A DNA stretch of 64,000 bases from Vibrio gangliei (GCF_026001925.1 NZ_AP021870.1:744001-808000), one strand, 5' to 3'; shown: positions 9,838 through 19,367, numbered from the stretch's first letter. Notes: a model not told the origin generated them from the letters alone. Made by a program: numbers and translations.

Positions 9838-9858
9838 TTTATTTGCACCACATTTCTA

Positions 9859-9874
9859 TGTGATATTTATCACA
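9859..9874. promoter_or_regulatory. Perfect CRP-consensus site upstream of the porin gene
   Basis: TGTGATATTTATCACA has both TGTGA and TCACA half-sites with the correct 6-bp spacing. It lies about 130 nt before the porin start, so cAMP-CRP control of the porin is likely. Confidence 0.8.
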
Positions 9875-10005
9875 CTTTCTCATCAGAATTTTCAATTAAT
9901 CAAAACGTCACATAACAGACACTTATTCTTCATATTTCTATCCTATCGTACTCGCAGCACTAAGAAGACACGTAAGTCTCTAATTTAAAACATAGGATTT
10001 AAACA

Positions 10006-10968
10006 ATGAAAAAAGCAGTTCTAGCAACATCTATTTTAGCCGCTCTAGTTTCGACTTCTTCTCTGGCTGCAACCGTTTATAAAGATGACACCTCTGAGCT
10101 AAAAATTGGTGGTCGTGCAGAAGCGCGCTTCAATATTTCAGATAACAATGAAGAATATGTAGCTGGCGAAAAAACCGAAAGCGCTTTTGATGACAAAAGC
10201 CGTGCTCGTCTAAGCATTTCTGGTAAAACTCAAATTTCTAGTGACCTAACAGGTTTTGGTAAGTATGAAAACGAAATAAACACTTCTGGCGATATCAAAA
10301 CTCGTTACATCTTCGGCGGTATCGGCACGCAAATTGGTGATTTCTCTTACGGTAAGCAAGATACTGCACTGGTTATGATCACTGACTTTACCGATACCAT
10401 GGCAACGTTTGGCGCAGACGCAGACGACGCTATCGCACTAAACGCAGGTAGCGATAAGCAAGAAAATAACTTCGCTTATAAAGGTGAGTTCTCTGGCTTA
10501 ACTCTAGGTGCCAACTACCTCGCGGGTGAAGAAGCAGACTCAGATCAATACTCTGTTGCGGCTATGTATTCTTTTGATTTCGGCCTAGACCTAGGTGCAG
10601 GTTATGCTGGCGGTAAACAAGCTGATACCGATGTGAACCAATTCGATGTGGGTGTTCAATACTCTATCGCAGACTTCACTCTAGGCGCACTTTACTTGTG
10701 GAATGACACTGATGATGTGGCTAACGGTGGTGACGGCAAAAACGATGGTTACGAAGTTTCAGCTCAGTACAAGCTAGACAAATGGACTTTCGTTGGTGTG
10801 TATAACTACGCAACTGAAAACGATGGTGAAGACGATGCAGTCGACAACGTCGCTATCGAAGCAGTTTACAAATTCAACAGCAACCTACGCACTTATGCGG
10901 GTTACAAGTTTGAAATGATTGATGACGAAGATGACCAAATCCAAGCGGGTATCCGTTACGATTTCTAA
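10006..10968 (+). CDS. Outer-membrane general porin (OmpU/OmpC-like)
   Basis: 320 residues: signal peptide MKKAVLATSILAALVSTSSLA, then a mature protein beginning ATVYKDDTSELKIGGRAEAR, the usual first strand of Vibrio trimeric porins. It is rich in Asp, Gly and aromatic residues, has alternating amphipathic strands, contains a constriction-loop-like segment (FGADADDAIALN), and ends in a C-terminal Phe (IRYDF), the signal for BAM insertion. It forms a passive channel for small hydrophilic solutes. AGGA lies before the ATG and a CRP site lies upstream. I cannot say which named Vibrio porin it is orthologous to. Confidence 0.9.
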   Translation: MKKAVLATSILAALVSTSSLAATVYKDDTSELKIGGRAEARFNISDNNEEYVAGEKTESAFDDKSRARLSISGKTQISSDLTGFGKYENEINTSGDIKTRYIFGGIGTQIGDFSYGKQDTALVMITDFTDTMATFGADADDAIALNAGSDKQENNFAYKGEFSGLTLGANYLAGEEADSDQYSVAAMYSFDFGLDLGAGYAGGKQADTDVNQFDVGVQYSIADFTLGALYLWNDTDDVANGGDGKNDGYEVSAQYKLDKWTFVGVYNYATENDGEDDAVDNVAIEAVYKFNSNLRTYAGYKFEMIDDEDDQIQAGIRYDF

Positions 10969-11013
10969 GATGCATTGATGTTATTTCCCCCGAAATTCAT
11001 TAGCGTCTAAACA

Positions 11014-11043
11014 AAGGCCTGAGTTCAATTGAATTCAGGCCTT
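11014..11043 (+). terminator. Rho-independent terminator after the porin gene
   Basis: AAGGCCTGA pairs with TCAGGCCTT, with a further inner palindrome TTCAATTGAA, followed by AATTTTT. Confidence 0.85.
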
Positions 11044-11086
11044 AATTTTTAGAGCGAAAACTTAAATCATGAAAGCTTAACTAACC

Positions 11087-11133
11087 CACTTAATCTAACC
11101 ATGTCACTTAATATAACCATATCACTTAATCAA
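11087..11133 (-). repeat. 18-bp tandem repeats running into the 3' end of ydiJ
   Basis: Two 18-bp copies differing at two positions (11087-11104 and 11105-11122) and a partial third copy (11123-11133) that includes the ydiJ stop codon. On the minus strand each unit carries TTAAGTG followed by ATGGTTA; because the unit is a multiple of three, every copy presents an in-frame TAA after the gene. Confidence 0.75.
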
Positions 11134-14100
11134 GCAATGCCAGTAAGGCTTGCACCGGGTGCTTAGGTTTCAACCCTTCAAAGCGTTTAACTTGGCTGCG
11201 ACATGAATAGCCAGTGACCAAACAGCGTTCTTTATCCAAACGATTCAAATTAGGCTGCCAGCTCAATTGATAGATCCCTTGTGACATATCAAACTTATCC
11301 GCTTCATGGCCAAAGGTGCCGGCCATACCGCAACAGCCGACCGCCACCGAAGTCAACTTAGCGCCAAAGTGAGTGAATATTTCCCCCCACTGTTTTTCTG
11401 AATTTGGCAATTTGGTCTTCTCGGTACAGTGCGAGAACAAATACCAAGGTTGTTCATCCCCTTTTGCACGATAAGTAAACGTCTGCAAGTTCGGTTGCAG
11501 CCATTCATGCACACTGAGCACCTGAAACGCTTTGGCTTTTTCACCTAATACTTCACGGTATTCGTCTCGGTAACAAAGCACGGTGGCAGGGTCGACACCC
11601 ACCATCGGAATATTTAACTCTGCTAATTGAGTTAAGAACTCACTCGTCGAATTCGCCGTTTGGGCAAACTGTTTAAGGAAACCTTTAATATGCTGCGCTT
11701 TACCATTAGGCTTAAATGGCAAAACAACGGGCTTTTTCCCTAGTTTAACGGCCAAATCAACCAAGTCGGCCACCACATCGGCATCATAAAAACTGGTGAA
11801 TGGGTCTTGAACAATCAGTACATAATCTTTGCGCTTTTCATCAGAAAGAGACTGCAATTGAGATAAGCTAAAGCGGCTGTCCCATAATTGATCTTCTAAA
11901 GACTGCTTTAATGTTGGAATCGACAACAATGGCGTATCAATGTAACCCACCGTTTTCTTCGTCAATGACTGAACCCAGTTCATGGCTAACATGGTATTGA
12001 CTACTTTTGGCGCTTTCGCCATCAAAGGTAACAATGATTCAATATTGCCGACGAGATAATCTTTCGCCGGACGCTGATAACGTGTGTAATACACATTTAA
12101 GAAACGCGAACGAAATGACGGCACATCAACATTAATCGGGCACTGACTTGCACAGGCTTTACAAGCCAAACAGCCATTTAAGGCTTCAAATACTTCGTGA
12201 GAAAAATCGTATTCTTCTTTCTTTTTAATCGTATGGCGTACACGGTCAATCATGGATTTGATTGAGCTAGATTGCTGCAATGCTTTTTCTTCTAAATCCA
12301 AAATATCGACACCGCTTGCGGTTAATTGACGTAACCACTCGCGAACTAAACCGGCACGGCCTTTTGGTGAGTGACGACGGTCTGCGGTCACTTTCATTGA
12401 CGGACACATTGGCGAATTCACGTCATAGTTAAAGCACAAACCGTTGCCGTTACATTCCATCGCTTGTCGGAAGCTGTCACGCACAGTCACAGGAATTTGT
12501 CTATCATAAAACGCACGCTTAGCATCGGACACTTTCACCAATTCATCTTGGCTTTCAATTGGCGTACAAATCTTTCCTGGGTTCATTTTATTAAGCGGGT
12601 CAAATGCGGCTTTCACTCGACGCAACTGAGTAAAGAGTTCTTCACCAAAAAACTCAGGGCCATACTCAGAGCGATAGCCTTTACCGTGTTCTCCCCACAT
12701 CAAACCGCCGTATTTTGCCACTAGCTTCACGACTTCATCAGAAATTTGATGCATCATTTTTTCTTGCTCGGGGTCGCACAAATCCAAGGCTGGACGAACG
12801 TGCAATACACCGGCATCCACATGGCCAAACATGCCGTAGTTTAATTGCTTTTCATCAAGCAAGGCACGGAACTCAACAATAAAATCAGCTAAGTTTTCAG
12901 GTGGAACACAAGTATCTTCAGCAAAAGCAATTGGCTTAGCTCGGCCTTTTGCACCACCTAATAAGCCCACCGCCTTTTTACGCATGTTGTAGATTTTATT
13001 AATGCTGTCGAGGTCATGGCATACCTGAAAACCAATAATGCCGCCTTCTTCCGTTTCCAATTGTTTTTCTAACTGCTCAACCAGCGCATTCACTTGTTGC
13101 GTGACTTCATTGGTGTCTTGACCTGCAAACTCGACAATATTGATGCCTTGCATATCTTTGCCTGGGACATCGGTGATCAAATCACTCACGGTATGCCAAA
13201 CGATGTCTTGCTTGGCGAGATTCAATACTTTCGAATCCACCGTTTCCACCGACAAAGCTTGCGCTTGAACCATCAACGGCGCATTACGTAACGCCGAATC
13301 AAATGAATTGTATTTGATATTGACCAGCGAACGCGCTTTAGGAATTGGCGTTAAGTTTAATTTGGCTTCGGTAATAAAAGCGAGAGACCCTTCTGCACCA
13401 CAAAGCACTCGTCCAAGGTTAAATTCACCCTGCTCCTGTTGCTCAAAAGACAGCGCATTTTTTAAGTCATAGCCAGTAAGAAAGCGGTTAAGCGGTGGAA
13501 ATTTAGCTTCAATAGCGTCACGATTTTCACGGCACACTTGCTCGGTCATGCTGTAAGCCTTTGCCGCAAAAGTGCCTAATTCAGGCTCACCTTGTGAACC
13601 ATCGGTTTCAAACATGGAACCGTCAGCAAATACCGCTTGCAACGACAACATATGATCAGACGTTTTGCCGTATTTCAAAGAACCCTGTCCCGAAGCATCG
13701 GTATTGATCATACCGCCAACAGTGGCACGGTTACTGGTTGAAAGATCCGGCGAGAAAAAATAACCGTATGATCGAACCGCATCATTAAGTTGGTCTTTTA
13801 CCACACCAGACTGCACTCGAACCCAACCTTCTTCTGAGTTAACTTCAAGCACCTTATTCATGTAGCGAGACATATCCACCACAATGCCTTTGGTTAATGA
13901 CTGGCCGTTGGTTCCAGTACCGCCGCCACGAGGAGAAAAAGTAATGGTGGCGTATTTTTCTTGCGCGCCAATTCGGGCAATCAACTGCACATCTTGGTTA
14001 TCTTTTGGCAACACCACGGCTTGCGGCAATTGCTGATACACACTGTTATCGGTCGCAACAGCCAAACGGCTCGCATAGGTTTGTTCGATATCGCCTCGAA

Positions 14101-14224
14101 ATCCTGCGGCTTCCAGCTCATTGAGATAGGCGCTCACCAATGGCTCAACATCATAACGTTGGCTTAATGCTGGCAAGATAGATGAATCAGATGAATTTTT
14201 TGATGTTTGATTATTAACAGACAT
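11126..14224 (-). CDS. ydiJ: YdiJ-type FAD and Fe-S oxidoreductase (D-2-hydroxyglutarate dehydrogenase family)
   Basis: A large flavoprotein of 1032 residues, close to the E. coli YdiJ length. The N-terminal half has a PCMH-type FAD-binding domain (about 50-290, RGGGTGTNGQSL) and an FAD-oxidase C domain. The C-terminal half has an Fe-S region with CNGNGLC and CLACKACASQCPINVDVP, and a final heterodisulfide-reductase-like CCG domain (GCCGMAGTFGHE). YdiJ has been reported to oxidise D-2-hydroxyglutarate, made as a by-product by SerA; related Dld-II enzymes use D-lactate. Electrons probably go to the respiratory chain. It is a single-gene transcript; bases 14225-14507 upstream are shared with the divergent DUF2786 gene. 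Confidence 0.88.
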   Translation of the reverse strand: MSVNNQTSKNSSDSSILPALSQRYDVEPLVSAYLNELEAAGFRGDIEQTYASRLAVATDNSVYQQLPQAVVLPKDNQDVQLIARIGAQEKYATITFSPRGGGTGTNGQSLTKGIVVDMSRYMNKVLEVNSEEGWVRVQSGVVKDQLNDAVRSYGYFFSPDLSTSNRATVGGMINTDASGQGSLKYGKTSDHMLSLQAVFADGSMFETDGSQGEPELGTFAAKAYSMTEQVCRENRDAIEAKFPPLNRFLTGYDLKNALSFEQQEQGEFNLGRVLCGAEGSLAFITEAKLNLTPIPKARSLVNIKYNSFDSALRNAPLMVQAQALSVETVDSKVLNLAKQDIVWHTVSDLITDVPGKDMQGINIVEFAGQDTNEVTQQVNALVEQLEKQLETEEGGIIGFQVCHDLDSINKIYNMRKKAVGLLGGAKGRAKPIAFAEDTCVPPENLADFIVEFRALLDEKQLNYGMFGHVDAGVLHVRPALDLCDPEQEKMMHQISDEVVKLVAKYGGLMWGEHGKGYRSEYGPEFFGEELFTQLRRVKAAFDPLNKMNPGKICTPIESQDELVKVSDAKRAFYDRQIPVTVRDSFRQAMECNGNGLCFNYDVNSPMCPSMKVTADRRHSPKGRAGLVREWLRQLTASGVDILDLEEKALQQSSSIKSMIDRVRHTIKKKEEYDFSHEVFEALNGCLACKACASQCPINVDVPSFRSRFLNVYYTRYQRPAKDYLVGNIESLLPLMAKAPKVVNTMLAMNWVQSLTKKTVGYIDTPLLSIPTLKQSLEDQLWDSRFSLSQLQSLSDEKRKDYVLIVQDPFTSFYDADVVADLVDLAVKLGKKPVVLPFKPNGKAQHIKGFLKQFAQTANSTSEFLTQLAELNIPMVGVDPATVLCYRDEYREVLGEKAKAFQVLSVHEWLQPNLQTFTYRAKGDEQPWYLFSHCTEKTKLPNSEKQWGEIFTHFGAKLTSVAVGCCGMAGTFGHEADKFDMSQGIYQLSWQPNLNRLDKERCLVTGYSCRSQVKRFEGLKPKHPVQALLALLD

Positions 14225-14507
14225 TCGCTTCCATGTTCCTAGTGCGCTGATCCCTCAGCTTGACCCAAGGAGCTTAAGTCAAGAGGCTTAAAGCAGAGAC
14301 TTGGGTCTCGGTTAATCATTGTAATTTTTTGAATTAAGTCACTTTACCTTATTTCTGCTTGGCTGAGGAGTAGAAAGTGCGGCAATTTTATCCTCAAGTG
14401 ACTGAGTCGATATATGATCACCACACAACAGTTGTCCTTTCTTACTCCCATTAAAAACGGTAGAATATGCGGCTCATTATTTTACTCAGCAGATTGTCAG
14501 AATATTA

Positions 14508-15194
14508 ATGGATAAACAAAAAGCCCTTAAAAAAATTGCCAAATGCCTTGAGCTAGGCAGTTCCGCTAACGTCAACGAAGCAGCCCAGGCCATTAAAATG
14601 GCGCACCGCTTAATGCTTAAGTATGGCTTAGATAAGGACGATATTGACTTCATCAAGCTGGGTAAAACCCAATCAAGCCACTTATTACCTGCCAATATTA
14701 GCTCTAACCTACTTCGTGTTATTCGTGGTATTAACACCCGCTTTGGTGTCGAAGCCGTGCTTCTTAACCACAAAGGCTTAAAGCGTGTTGAATTTATCGG
14801 TGAGGCAGATCGTGCCATTTTTGCCGCATTTGCTTTCGATATCATTTATCGTGAAATGAATGAACAAACCGGACAATTCCGTAATAGTTTTTCAGGCTCA
14901 GGTACATCAAGCGCGGAAGTCACTCGTCGTGTGAATTCTTTCTTATCAGGCTGGATCGAAGGTGCTTTGGAAAAACTGCCGCTGATCGCTCCGGATGATG
15001 ATTCTGCTCAAAAGATCAATAACTACATCGATAAAGAATTTGAAAACGTCGATCGTGAAACCTTTAAACAACAATTGCGTGAAGCGATGAAAAACTTCAC
15101 TGCAGACTATGAAGTGGGTTTAAAAAAAGGTCGCCGTGTTTCAGTGAATCGCCCAATCGATGGTGAGTCAGAACGTAAACGCTTAAACAAATAA
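14508..15194 (+). CDS. DUF2786 domain protein
   Basis: 228 residues and cytoplasmic. The N-terminal 40 residues (KKIAKCLELGSSANVNEAAQAIKMAHRLMLKYGL) form the DUF2786 domain, also found in phage and plasmid proteins. The remainder is an alpha/beta domain of unknown function with a basic tail (KKGRRVSVNRP). No catalytic motif is clear. It is divergent from ydiJ. Two hairpins follow in the spacer to the next gene. Confidence 0.8.
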   Translation: MDKQKALKKIAKCLELGSSANVNEAAQAIKMAHRLMLKYGLDKDDIDFIKLGKTQSSHLLPANISSNLLRVIRGINTRFGVEAVLLNHKGLKRVEFIGEADRAIFAAFAFDIIYREMNEQTGQFRNSFSGSGTSSAEVTRRVNSFLSGWIEGALEKLPLIAPDDDSAQKINNYIDKEFENVDRETFKQQLREAMKNFTADYEVGLKKGRRVSVNRPIDGESERKRLNK

Positions 15195-15203
15195 CGCCGC
15201 ATT

Positions 15204-15293
15204 TTTGCCTGACTCAACCCCTGATTCAGGCAAACGTTTCCCTTAATTTTATTATTGAAGAATGTGAGCATAACCACATTCTTATACGTAATA
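15204..15293. other. Two hairpins in the spacer after the DUF2786 gene
   Basis: TTTGCCTGA pairs with TCAGGCAAA (15204-15212 with 15236-15244), and AAGAATGTG pairs with CACATTCTT (15268-15276 with 15285-15293). The first may terminate the DUF2786 transcript, although the T-run is interrupted. The second has no T-run and lies about 75 nt before the next start codon. Confidence 0.45.
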
Positions 15294-15366
15294 GCATTCG
15301 AAAGTCTCAATATTGTTCGCTACACTGCTTGCGTTCAATTTTATGAGCAGAAACAGGGAAACAATA

Positions 15367-15552
15367 ATGGAAAGTTCACATGGTACTTGCGATTGGTGTA
15401 AACAATTCGTAGGTCAATTAGTTAAGTTTGAGTATCTCGACGGTGTTAGCCACCGTGCCTGTCCTGAGTGCCACGATTTTGCACGTATGGACGTTCGTCA
15501 ATTTAATATCGCTGAACAAGCGTTAAGAGATAAGCAAGCCAAGTTAAAGTAA
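15367..15552 (+). CDS. Small zinc-ribbon-like protein, 61 residues
   Basis: Starts MESSHGTCDWCKQFVGQLV and contains two Cys pairs (CDWC and CPEC) about 30 residues apart, a typical zinc-ribbon spacing, then a short helical tail. A zinc-binding role is inferred from these motifs. ATG 15367 is chosen because a purine-rich site precedes it and the Cys domain begins at once; an upstream in-frame start (15313) would add an unlikely 18-residue extension. Confidence 0.7.
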   Translation: MESSHGTCDWCKQFVGQLVKFEYLDGVSHRACPECHDFARMDVRQFNIAEQALRDKQAKLK

Positions 15553-15578
15553 CTTCCTCATCCTCAAAAAAATTCAAT

Positions 15579-15608
15579 AATAAAGGCGCTTCAATGAGCG
15601 CCTTTATT
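15579..15608. terminator. Bidirectional terminator between the zinc-ribbon gene and aqpZ
   Basis: AATAAAGGCGCT pairs perfectly with AGCGCCTTTATT around a 6-nt loop, and the two genes converge on it. Confidence 0.85.
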
Positions 15609-15641
15609 CATTCTATTTCACAGTTATCGCAATCGTACTAA

Positions 15642-16340
15642 TTATGCGTTTTCTGCTTTTTCACAACCGATAAAACGGTATGCAATCGCACCTAGAATTG
15701 CACCAATGATTGGCGCAACCCAGAATAGCCACAACTGCGCTGTCGCCCAATCGCCAACGTAAACGGCAACAGCAGTACTACGAGCAGGGTTAACAGAAGT
15801 GTTAGTCACTGGGATAGAGATCAAGTGGATAAGAGTCAAACATAGGCCAATCGCGATTGGTGCAAAGCCTGCCGGAGCACGTTTGTCTGTCGCACCTAAA
15901 ATCACGATCAAGAACATCATTGTCATAACAACTTCAGTCACTAATGCAGAAGTCATTGAGTAACCACCTGGAGAATGTTCACCGTAACCGTTAGAAGCGA
16001 AACCTGCTGCCACATCAAAACCTGCTTGGCCAGAGGCAATCACATACAGTACACCACCAGCAATGATACCGCCGATTACTTGAGCAATAATGTAAGGTAA
16101 AAGTTGATTTGCAGGGAAACGACCACCAGCCCATAAACCGATAGATACCGCAGGGTTCAAGTGACAACCAGAGATGTGACCAATAGCAAATGCCATGGTT
16201 AACACAGTAAGACCAAAGGCCAAAGATACACCAACAAAACCGATGCCAAGGTCAGGAAACGCAGCAGCTAATACCGCACTACCACAACCACCAAGTACTA
16301 GCCAAAACGTACCGAAACATTCCGCTAAATATTTATTCAT
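15642..16340 (-). CDS. aqpZ: Aquaporin Z, water channel
   Basis: 232 residues with six hydrophobic helices and the two NPA boxes, HLNPAVS and SVNPARS. The selectivity-filter Arg follows the second NPA box, and a His precedes it in HLISIPVT, which points to a narrow water-selective pore rather than a glycerol facilitator. The start ATG 16340 has AGGAA 8 nt upstream and matches the E. coli length of 231. An upstream in-frame start at 16442 would add 34 residues with no membrane or family support. It is divergent from sulA, and a CRP-like palindrome lies between them. Confidence 0.94.
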   Translation of the reverse strand: MNKYLAECFGTFWLVLGGCGSAVLAAAFPDLGIGFVGVSLAFGLTVLTMAFAIGHISGCHLNPAVSIGLWAGGRFPANQLLPYIIAQVIGGIIAGGVLYVIASGQAGFDVAAGFASNGYGEHSPGGYSMTSALVTEVVMTMMFLIVILGATDKRAPAGFAPIAIGLCLTLIHLISIPVTNTSVNPARSTAVAVYVGDWATAQLWLFWVAPIIGAILGAIAYRFIGCEKAENA

Positions 16341-16593
16341 TTTTTTATTCCTATGAATATATGGCTCAAAGATCACCTGATCTTTGAGATAGCAACGCTG
16401 ACATTCATTTACCAACCGCCTTAATTGTAGGTTGATATACAAGTTTTCATGCCAACAAGATCCAGCATAAAAGAAAAATCTTCCTCTTTTACACCTTAAA
16501 TCTTCCTATTTGCTCACCTCATTAAGTCTCTAATTATTAATGAGTTACGAACCTTTAAATATTACATCAGATTTGAAAAACCACAAATAAAAA

Positions 16594-16609
16594 AGTGATT
16601 TAAATCACA
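16594..16609. promoter_or_regulatory. CRP-like palindrome between aqpZ and sulA
   Basis: AGTGATTTAAATCACA contains a perfect 14-bp palindrome and matches 9 of 10 key CRP bases. The stretch 16341-16701 is AT-rich and otherwise holds the LexA boxes and the two divergent promoters. It could serve either gene. Confidence 0.55.
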
Positions 16610-16662
16610 CTTAATAATAAATCGATCAATAAATCGCTTGATCTTTCACCGATTAAAAACTA

Positions 16663-16678
16663 CTGTATACATACACAG
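16663..16678. promoter_or_regulatory. LexA (SOS) box of sulA
   Basis: CTGTATACATACACAG is a full match to CTGT-N8-ACAG, 23 nt before the sulA start. It marks the gene as DNA-damage inducible. Confidence 0.9.
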
Positions 16679-16679
16679 T

Positions 16680-16695
16680 ATGTATATATGGACAG
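16680..16695. promoter_or_regulatory. Second, degenerate LexA box
   Basis: ATGTATATATGGACAG differs from CTGT-N8-ACAG at the first base and directly follows the perfect box, an arrangement that can tighten LexA repression. Confidence 0.55.
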
Positions 16696-16701
16696 TTATT
16701 T

Positions 16702-17112
16702 ATGTTTACTCACGCTAACGTTTTACCTCATCAGTCTTTTGCTTCTCAGGCTTGTAATGACGATATGTTCTCAGTAACCAGCCCACTGTTTTCACGACTA
16801 TCAATACTTTCTAAACGCCCAAACTGGCTACTATTTACTGCTGGCGCTACTCTACCAACAACACCAGAACTGGATGCTTTTGGTATTGATGCTCGTAAAG
16901 TAGTAAAAATCAAAGCCTCAAACTCAATGTCTGAAAAAGACATCATAATTAAAGCGTTAAATGCCAAAAACGCCAGTGCAATCGTAGCCAGTGATCATTT
17001 TTCTCACCAAGACAAACAAGAACTGATCGCGTTAGCGCAACAAAATAACTGCGAATTATTTTTTATGAGTGCATCTATTCAACAAACGTTAACGCGTCGT
17101 CACCTACACTGA
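16702..17112 (+). CDS. sulA: SulA-like SOS cell division inhibitor
   Basis: 136 residues. The central part (RPNWLLFTAGATLPTTPELDAF...VKI...SMSEKDIIIKAL...ASAIVASDHFS) follows the RecA-like SulA fold, which binds FtsZ and blocks septation during the SOS response, and the protein ends with the short tail RRHLH. Similarity to E. coli SulA is low, but the LexA boxes directly upstream support the call. E. coli SulA is removed by Lon through its C-terminal residues, which also end in His. purC follows 260 nt later with its own PurR site, so this is a single-gene unit. Confidence 0.82.
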   Translation: MFTHANVLPHQSFASQACNDDMFSVTSPLFSRLSILSKRPNWLLFTAGATLPTTPELDAFGIDARKVVKIKASNSMSEKDIIIKALNAKNASAIVASDHFSHQDKQELIALAQQNNCELFFMSASIQQTLTRRHLH

Positions 17113-17265
17113 GCCAAATTTAATGACTGATGATGAAGCATGAGCCAAAGACGATTACGGACGATCTCTGGCTCTGTCGTCACCTTTTACATTCACCAAA
17201 ACACCAAAGCCAATCACCTTTAATACTCCCCAATACCTGCGACGTTTTTGCAAAATAAAATTCAT

Positions 17266-17279
17266 AGCAAACGTTTGCT
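17266..17279. promoter_or_regulatory. PurR operator upstream of purC
   Basis: AGCAAACGTTTGCT is a perfect 14-bp palindrome matching the PurR consensus core GCAAACGTTTGC, about 100 nt before the purC start. It predicts repression of purC by PurR with hypoxanthine or guanine. Confidence 0.85.
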
Positions 17280-17376
17280 TTTTCTCTGGATAGCAACGCT
17301 TTTGTTCGGTATCATGCCGCTTTCTGGTATGAAAGGCGTTCATACCGCATTTATATAGCCTAGTAGGAAAATGGAA

Positions 17377-18480
17377 ATGAGCATTGCTAATCAAGTTCTT
17401 GCCGTGAATGACGATCTTCCCATCCGTACTGACAAACCTGTACACAGTGGTAAAGTACGTTCTGTTTATTGGTTAACCGAGGCAGATAGCCGCCGCCTAA
17501 TTAAAGAAAAGGGTTACGATGTTGCAGAAGACGCTCCACTTGCCATTATGGTGATCAGTGACCGCATTTCTGCGTTTGACTGTATTTGGCACGGTGAAGG
17601 TGGCCTGCAAGGCGTTCCAGGCAAAGGCGCAGCATTAAATGCCATTTCTAACCACTGGTTCCAACTGTTCAAAGATAACCATTTAGCCGACAGCCATATT
17701 CTCGATATTCCTCATCCATTTGTTTGGATCGTACAAAAAGCCAAACCCGTCATGATCGAAGCGATTTGCCGCCAATACATCACAGGCTCAATGTGGCGCG
17801 CTTACGAAAAAGGCGAACGTGAATTTTGCGGAATTTCACTTCCTGAAGGTCTAGAAAAAGATAAAGCGTTACCAGAACTACTGATGACGCCATCCACTAA
17901 AGGCATCTTAAAAGGCATTCCTAACGTGCCTGAAGCGGATGATGTCAACGTATCTCGCCAAGACATTGAAGCCAATTTTACCGCGTTTAACTTCTCTAAA
18001 GCGGAAGACATTGCTCATTATGAAAAGCTGCTTAAAGAAGGCTTCAAAGTGATCAGTGATGCGCTGGATAAAGTGGATCAAATCTTTGTTGATACCAAAT
18101 TCGAGTTTGGTTATGTACACGATTCCGCTGGTAATGAAAAACTGATCTACATGGATGAAGTCGGTACACCTGACTCTTCACGTATTTGGGATAAAACCGA
18201 ATACCAAAACGGTAACATTGTCGAAAACTCCAAAGAAGGTTTCCGCCAATTCTTACTCAACTACTTCCCCGATCCTGATATTCTTTTAAACAAAAATCGT
18301 ATGGATGAGCGTTTTGCTTTGGCTGAAAACAATGCGCTACCACAAGAAGCCATCATGGATATTTCTCGCACTTACCTTGGTATTGCAGAGAAAATTACAG
18401 GGAAGAAAATTGAACTAAGCGCAAATCCAAAACAAGAAATCATCGATATCTTGCGTAAAGACTACGATCTGATTGTTTAG
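17377..18480 (+). CDS. purC: SAICAR synthetase (phosphoribosylaminoimidazole-succinocarboxamide synthase)
   Basis: Purine biosynthesis enzyme that joins CAIR and aspartate using ATP. At 367 residues it is the long form typical of Vibrio, unlike the roughly 240-residue enterobacterial PurC. It begins [17 protein letters not shown]; core motifs include [36 protein letters not shown] and [15 protein letters not shown]. Two ATGs compete (17371 and 17377); the second is better placed relative to the upstream AGGAAA. A PurR box lies upstream and a terminator downstream. Confidence 0.96.
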   Translation: MSIANQVLAVNDDLPIRTDKPVHSGKVRSVYWLTEADSRRLIKEKGYDVAEDAPLAIMVISDRISAFDCIWHGEGGLQGVPGKGAALNAISNHWFQLFKDNHLADSHILDIPHPFVWIVQKAKPVMIEAICRQYITGSMWRAYEKGEREFCGISLPEGLEKDKALPELLMTPSTKGILKGIPNVPEADDVNVSRQDIEANFTAFNFSKAEDIAHYEKLLKEGFKVISDALDKVDQIFVDTKFEFGYVHDSAGNEKLIYMDEVGTPDSSRIWDKTEYQNGNIVENSKEGFRQFLLNYFPDPDILLNKNRMDERFALAENNALPQEAIMDISRTYLGIAEKITGKKIELSANPKQEIIDILRKDYDLIV

Positions 18481-18513
18481 TTCAGGTTAGTTATTGGATC
18501 TACCCATATAAAG

Positions 18514-18544
18514 AAGAGTGAAACTCGTACAAAGCTTCACTCTT
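18514..18544 (+). terminator. Rho-independent terminator after purC
   Basis: AAGAGTGAA pairs with TTCACTCTT across a 13-nt loop and is followed by TTTG. It can also stop leftward transcription weakly. Confidence 0.8.
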
Positions 18545-18566
18545 TTTGTTTAGTGCGCCCCTAAAA

Positions 18567-18782
18567 CTAGCGCTTGAGGGGCTTAACTAAGCTATCTAAC
18601 CCTTCAATTTTCAGTGCCAAACAAAGTTTTAATAAATCCCCTAACTCGCCTTTAGGAAATTCCGCCTTATTTTGAAACCACAGCAAATACTCTTCGGGTA
18701 AGTCTATCAACATGCGGCCTGCGTATTTACCAAACGGCATCGGCGTGCGAGCCAGTTTTATCAAGTTTTCTTTTTCTAGCAT
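18567..18782 (-). CDS. DUF3820 family small protein
   Basis: 71 residues. The segment MPFGKYAGRMLIDLPEEYLLWFQN is the hallmark of DUF3820, a family that includes a Pseudomonas protein described as a quorum-sensing-regulated virulence factor and that is also found fused to exonuclease domains. Its molecular role is unknown. The start is the only ATG that gives the full domain. Confidence 0.85.
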   Translation of the reverse strand: MLEKENLIKLARTPMPFGKYAGRMLIDLPEEYLLWFQNKAEFPKGELGDLLKLCLALKIEGLDSLVKPLKR

Positions 18783-18811
18783 GGGGCATGCCTTTTAGTA
18801 ACGCTATCAAA

Positions 18812-18836
18812 AAAACGCCTGCAGCAATGGCAGGTG
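18812..18836 (-). terminator. Minus-strand terminator between the 67-residue gene and the DUF3820 gene
   Basis: On the minus strand CACCTGC pairs with GCAGGCG (one mismatch) around a short loop, followed by seven T. It ends the transcript of the gene at 18880-19083. A short string ACTTGGGTATATA at 18846-18858 resembles the end of the MITE-like element at 57 kb. Confidence 0.7.
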
Positions 18837-18879
18837 ATGTTTATTACTTGGGTATATATTTTTGTCTAAGAGTTAACGA

Positions 18880-19083
18880 TTAGTGAACTGGGCGCGCTTC
18901 ATCATCGTTGAACTTGCCGAAATGCTCTTCTAACACTTCTGGAGTTAATTTACCTTCCGCTTCCAGTTGCTTTAACTTCGCAACAATCGCTTTTTGCTCT
19001 TCGATGCTTGGTAATGGCGTTTCTGGCGCTTCGGTCATTTCAGCTGACATGGCTTCCAGTTCTTTTTCGATATCATTACTCAT
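18880..19083 (-). CDS. Small acidic hypothetical protein, 67 residues
   Basis: Starts MSNDIEKELEAMSAEM. Strongly acidic, with a helical coiled-coil-like middle (EEQKAIVAKLKQLEAEGK) and no Cys, signal peptide or membrane segment. I do not recognise a family. ATG 19083 is chosen over an upstream in-frame start (19182), which would add an unrelated basic, hydrophobic extension. A terminator follows it, which supports a real transcript. Confidence 0.6.
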   Translation of the reverse strand: MSNDIEKELEAMSAEMTEAPETPLPSIEEQKAIVAKLKQLEAEGKLTPEVLEEHFGKFNDDEARPVH

Positions 19084-19367
19084 GAGTATTTTCCAAGTTA
19101 CAATTTTAAAATCAATTGCGCTAATTCTAACGGCTTTACCCTTGCTGCGCCACCAAAGCACGGTAGATTTAGCCCAAGCCAAGCTCGCCTTGTATGAAAA
19201 ACAAGCGCTTGTAAAACAAATTAACCTTTGACTGAGCGATAAAGAGAACTTTTCAGCTATTCGTGGGTCATAAGCTACATGTTACAAATTGTCACATTTA
19301 CCAATTTACAAATATTCGATATATTTCATTCACATAAAAGATTTTATCCGACATTTCAGGAGATATT

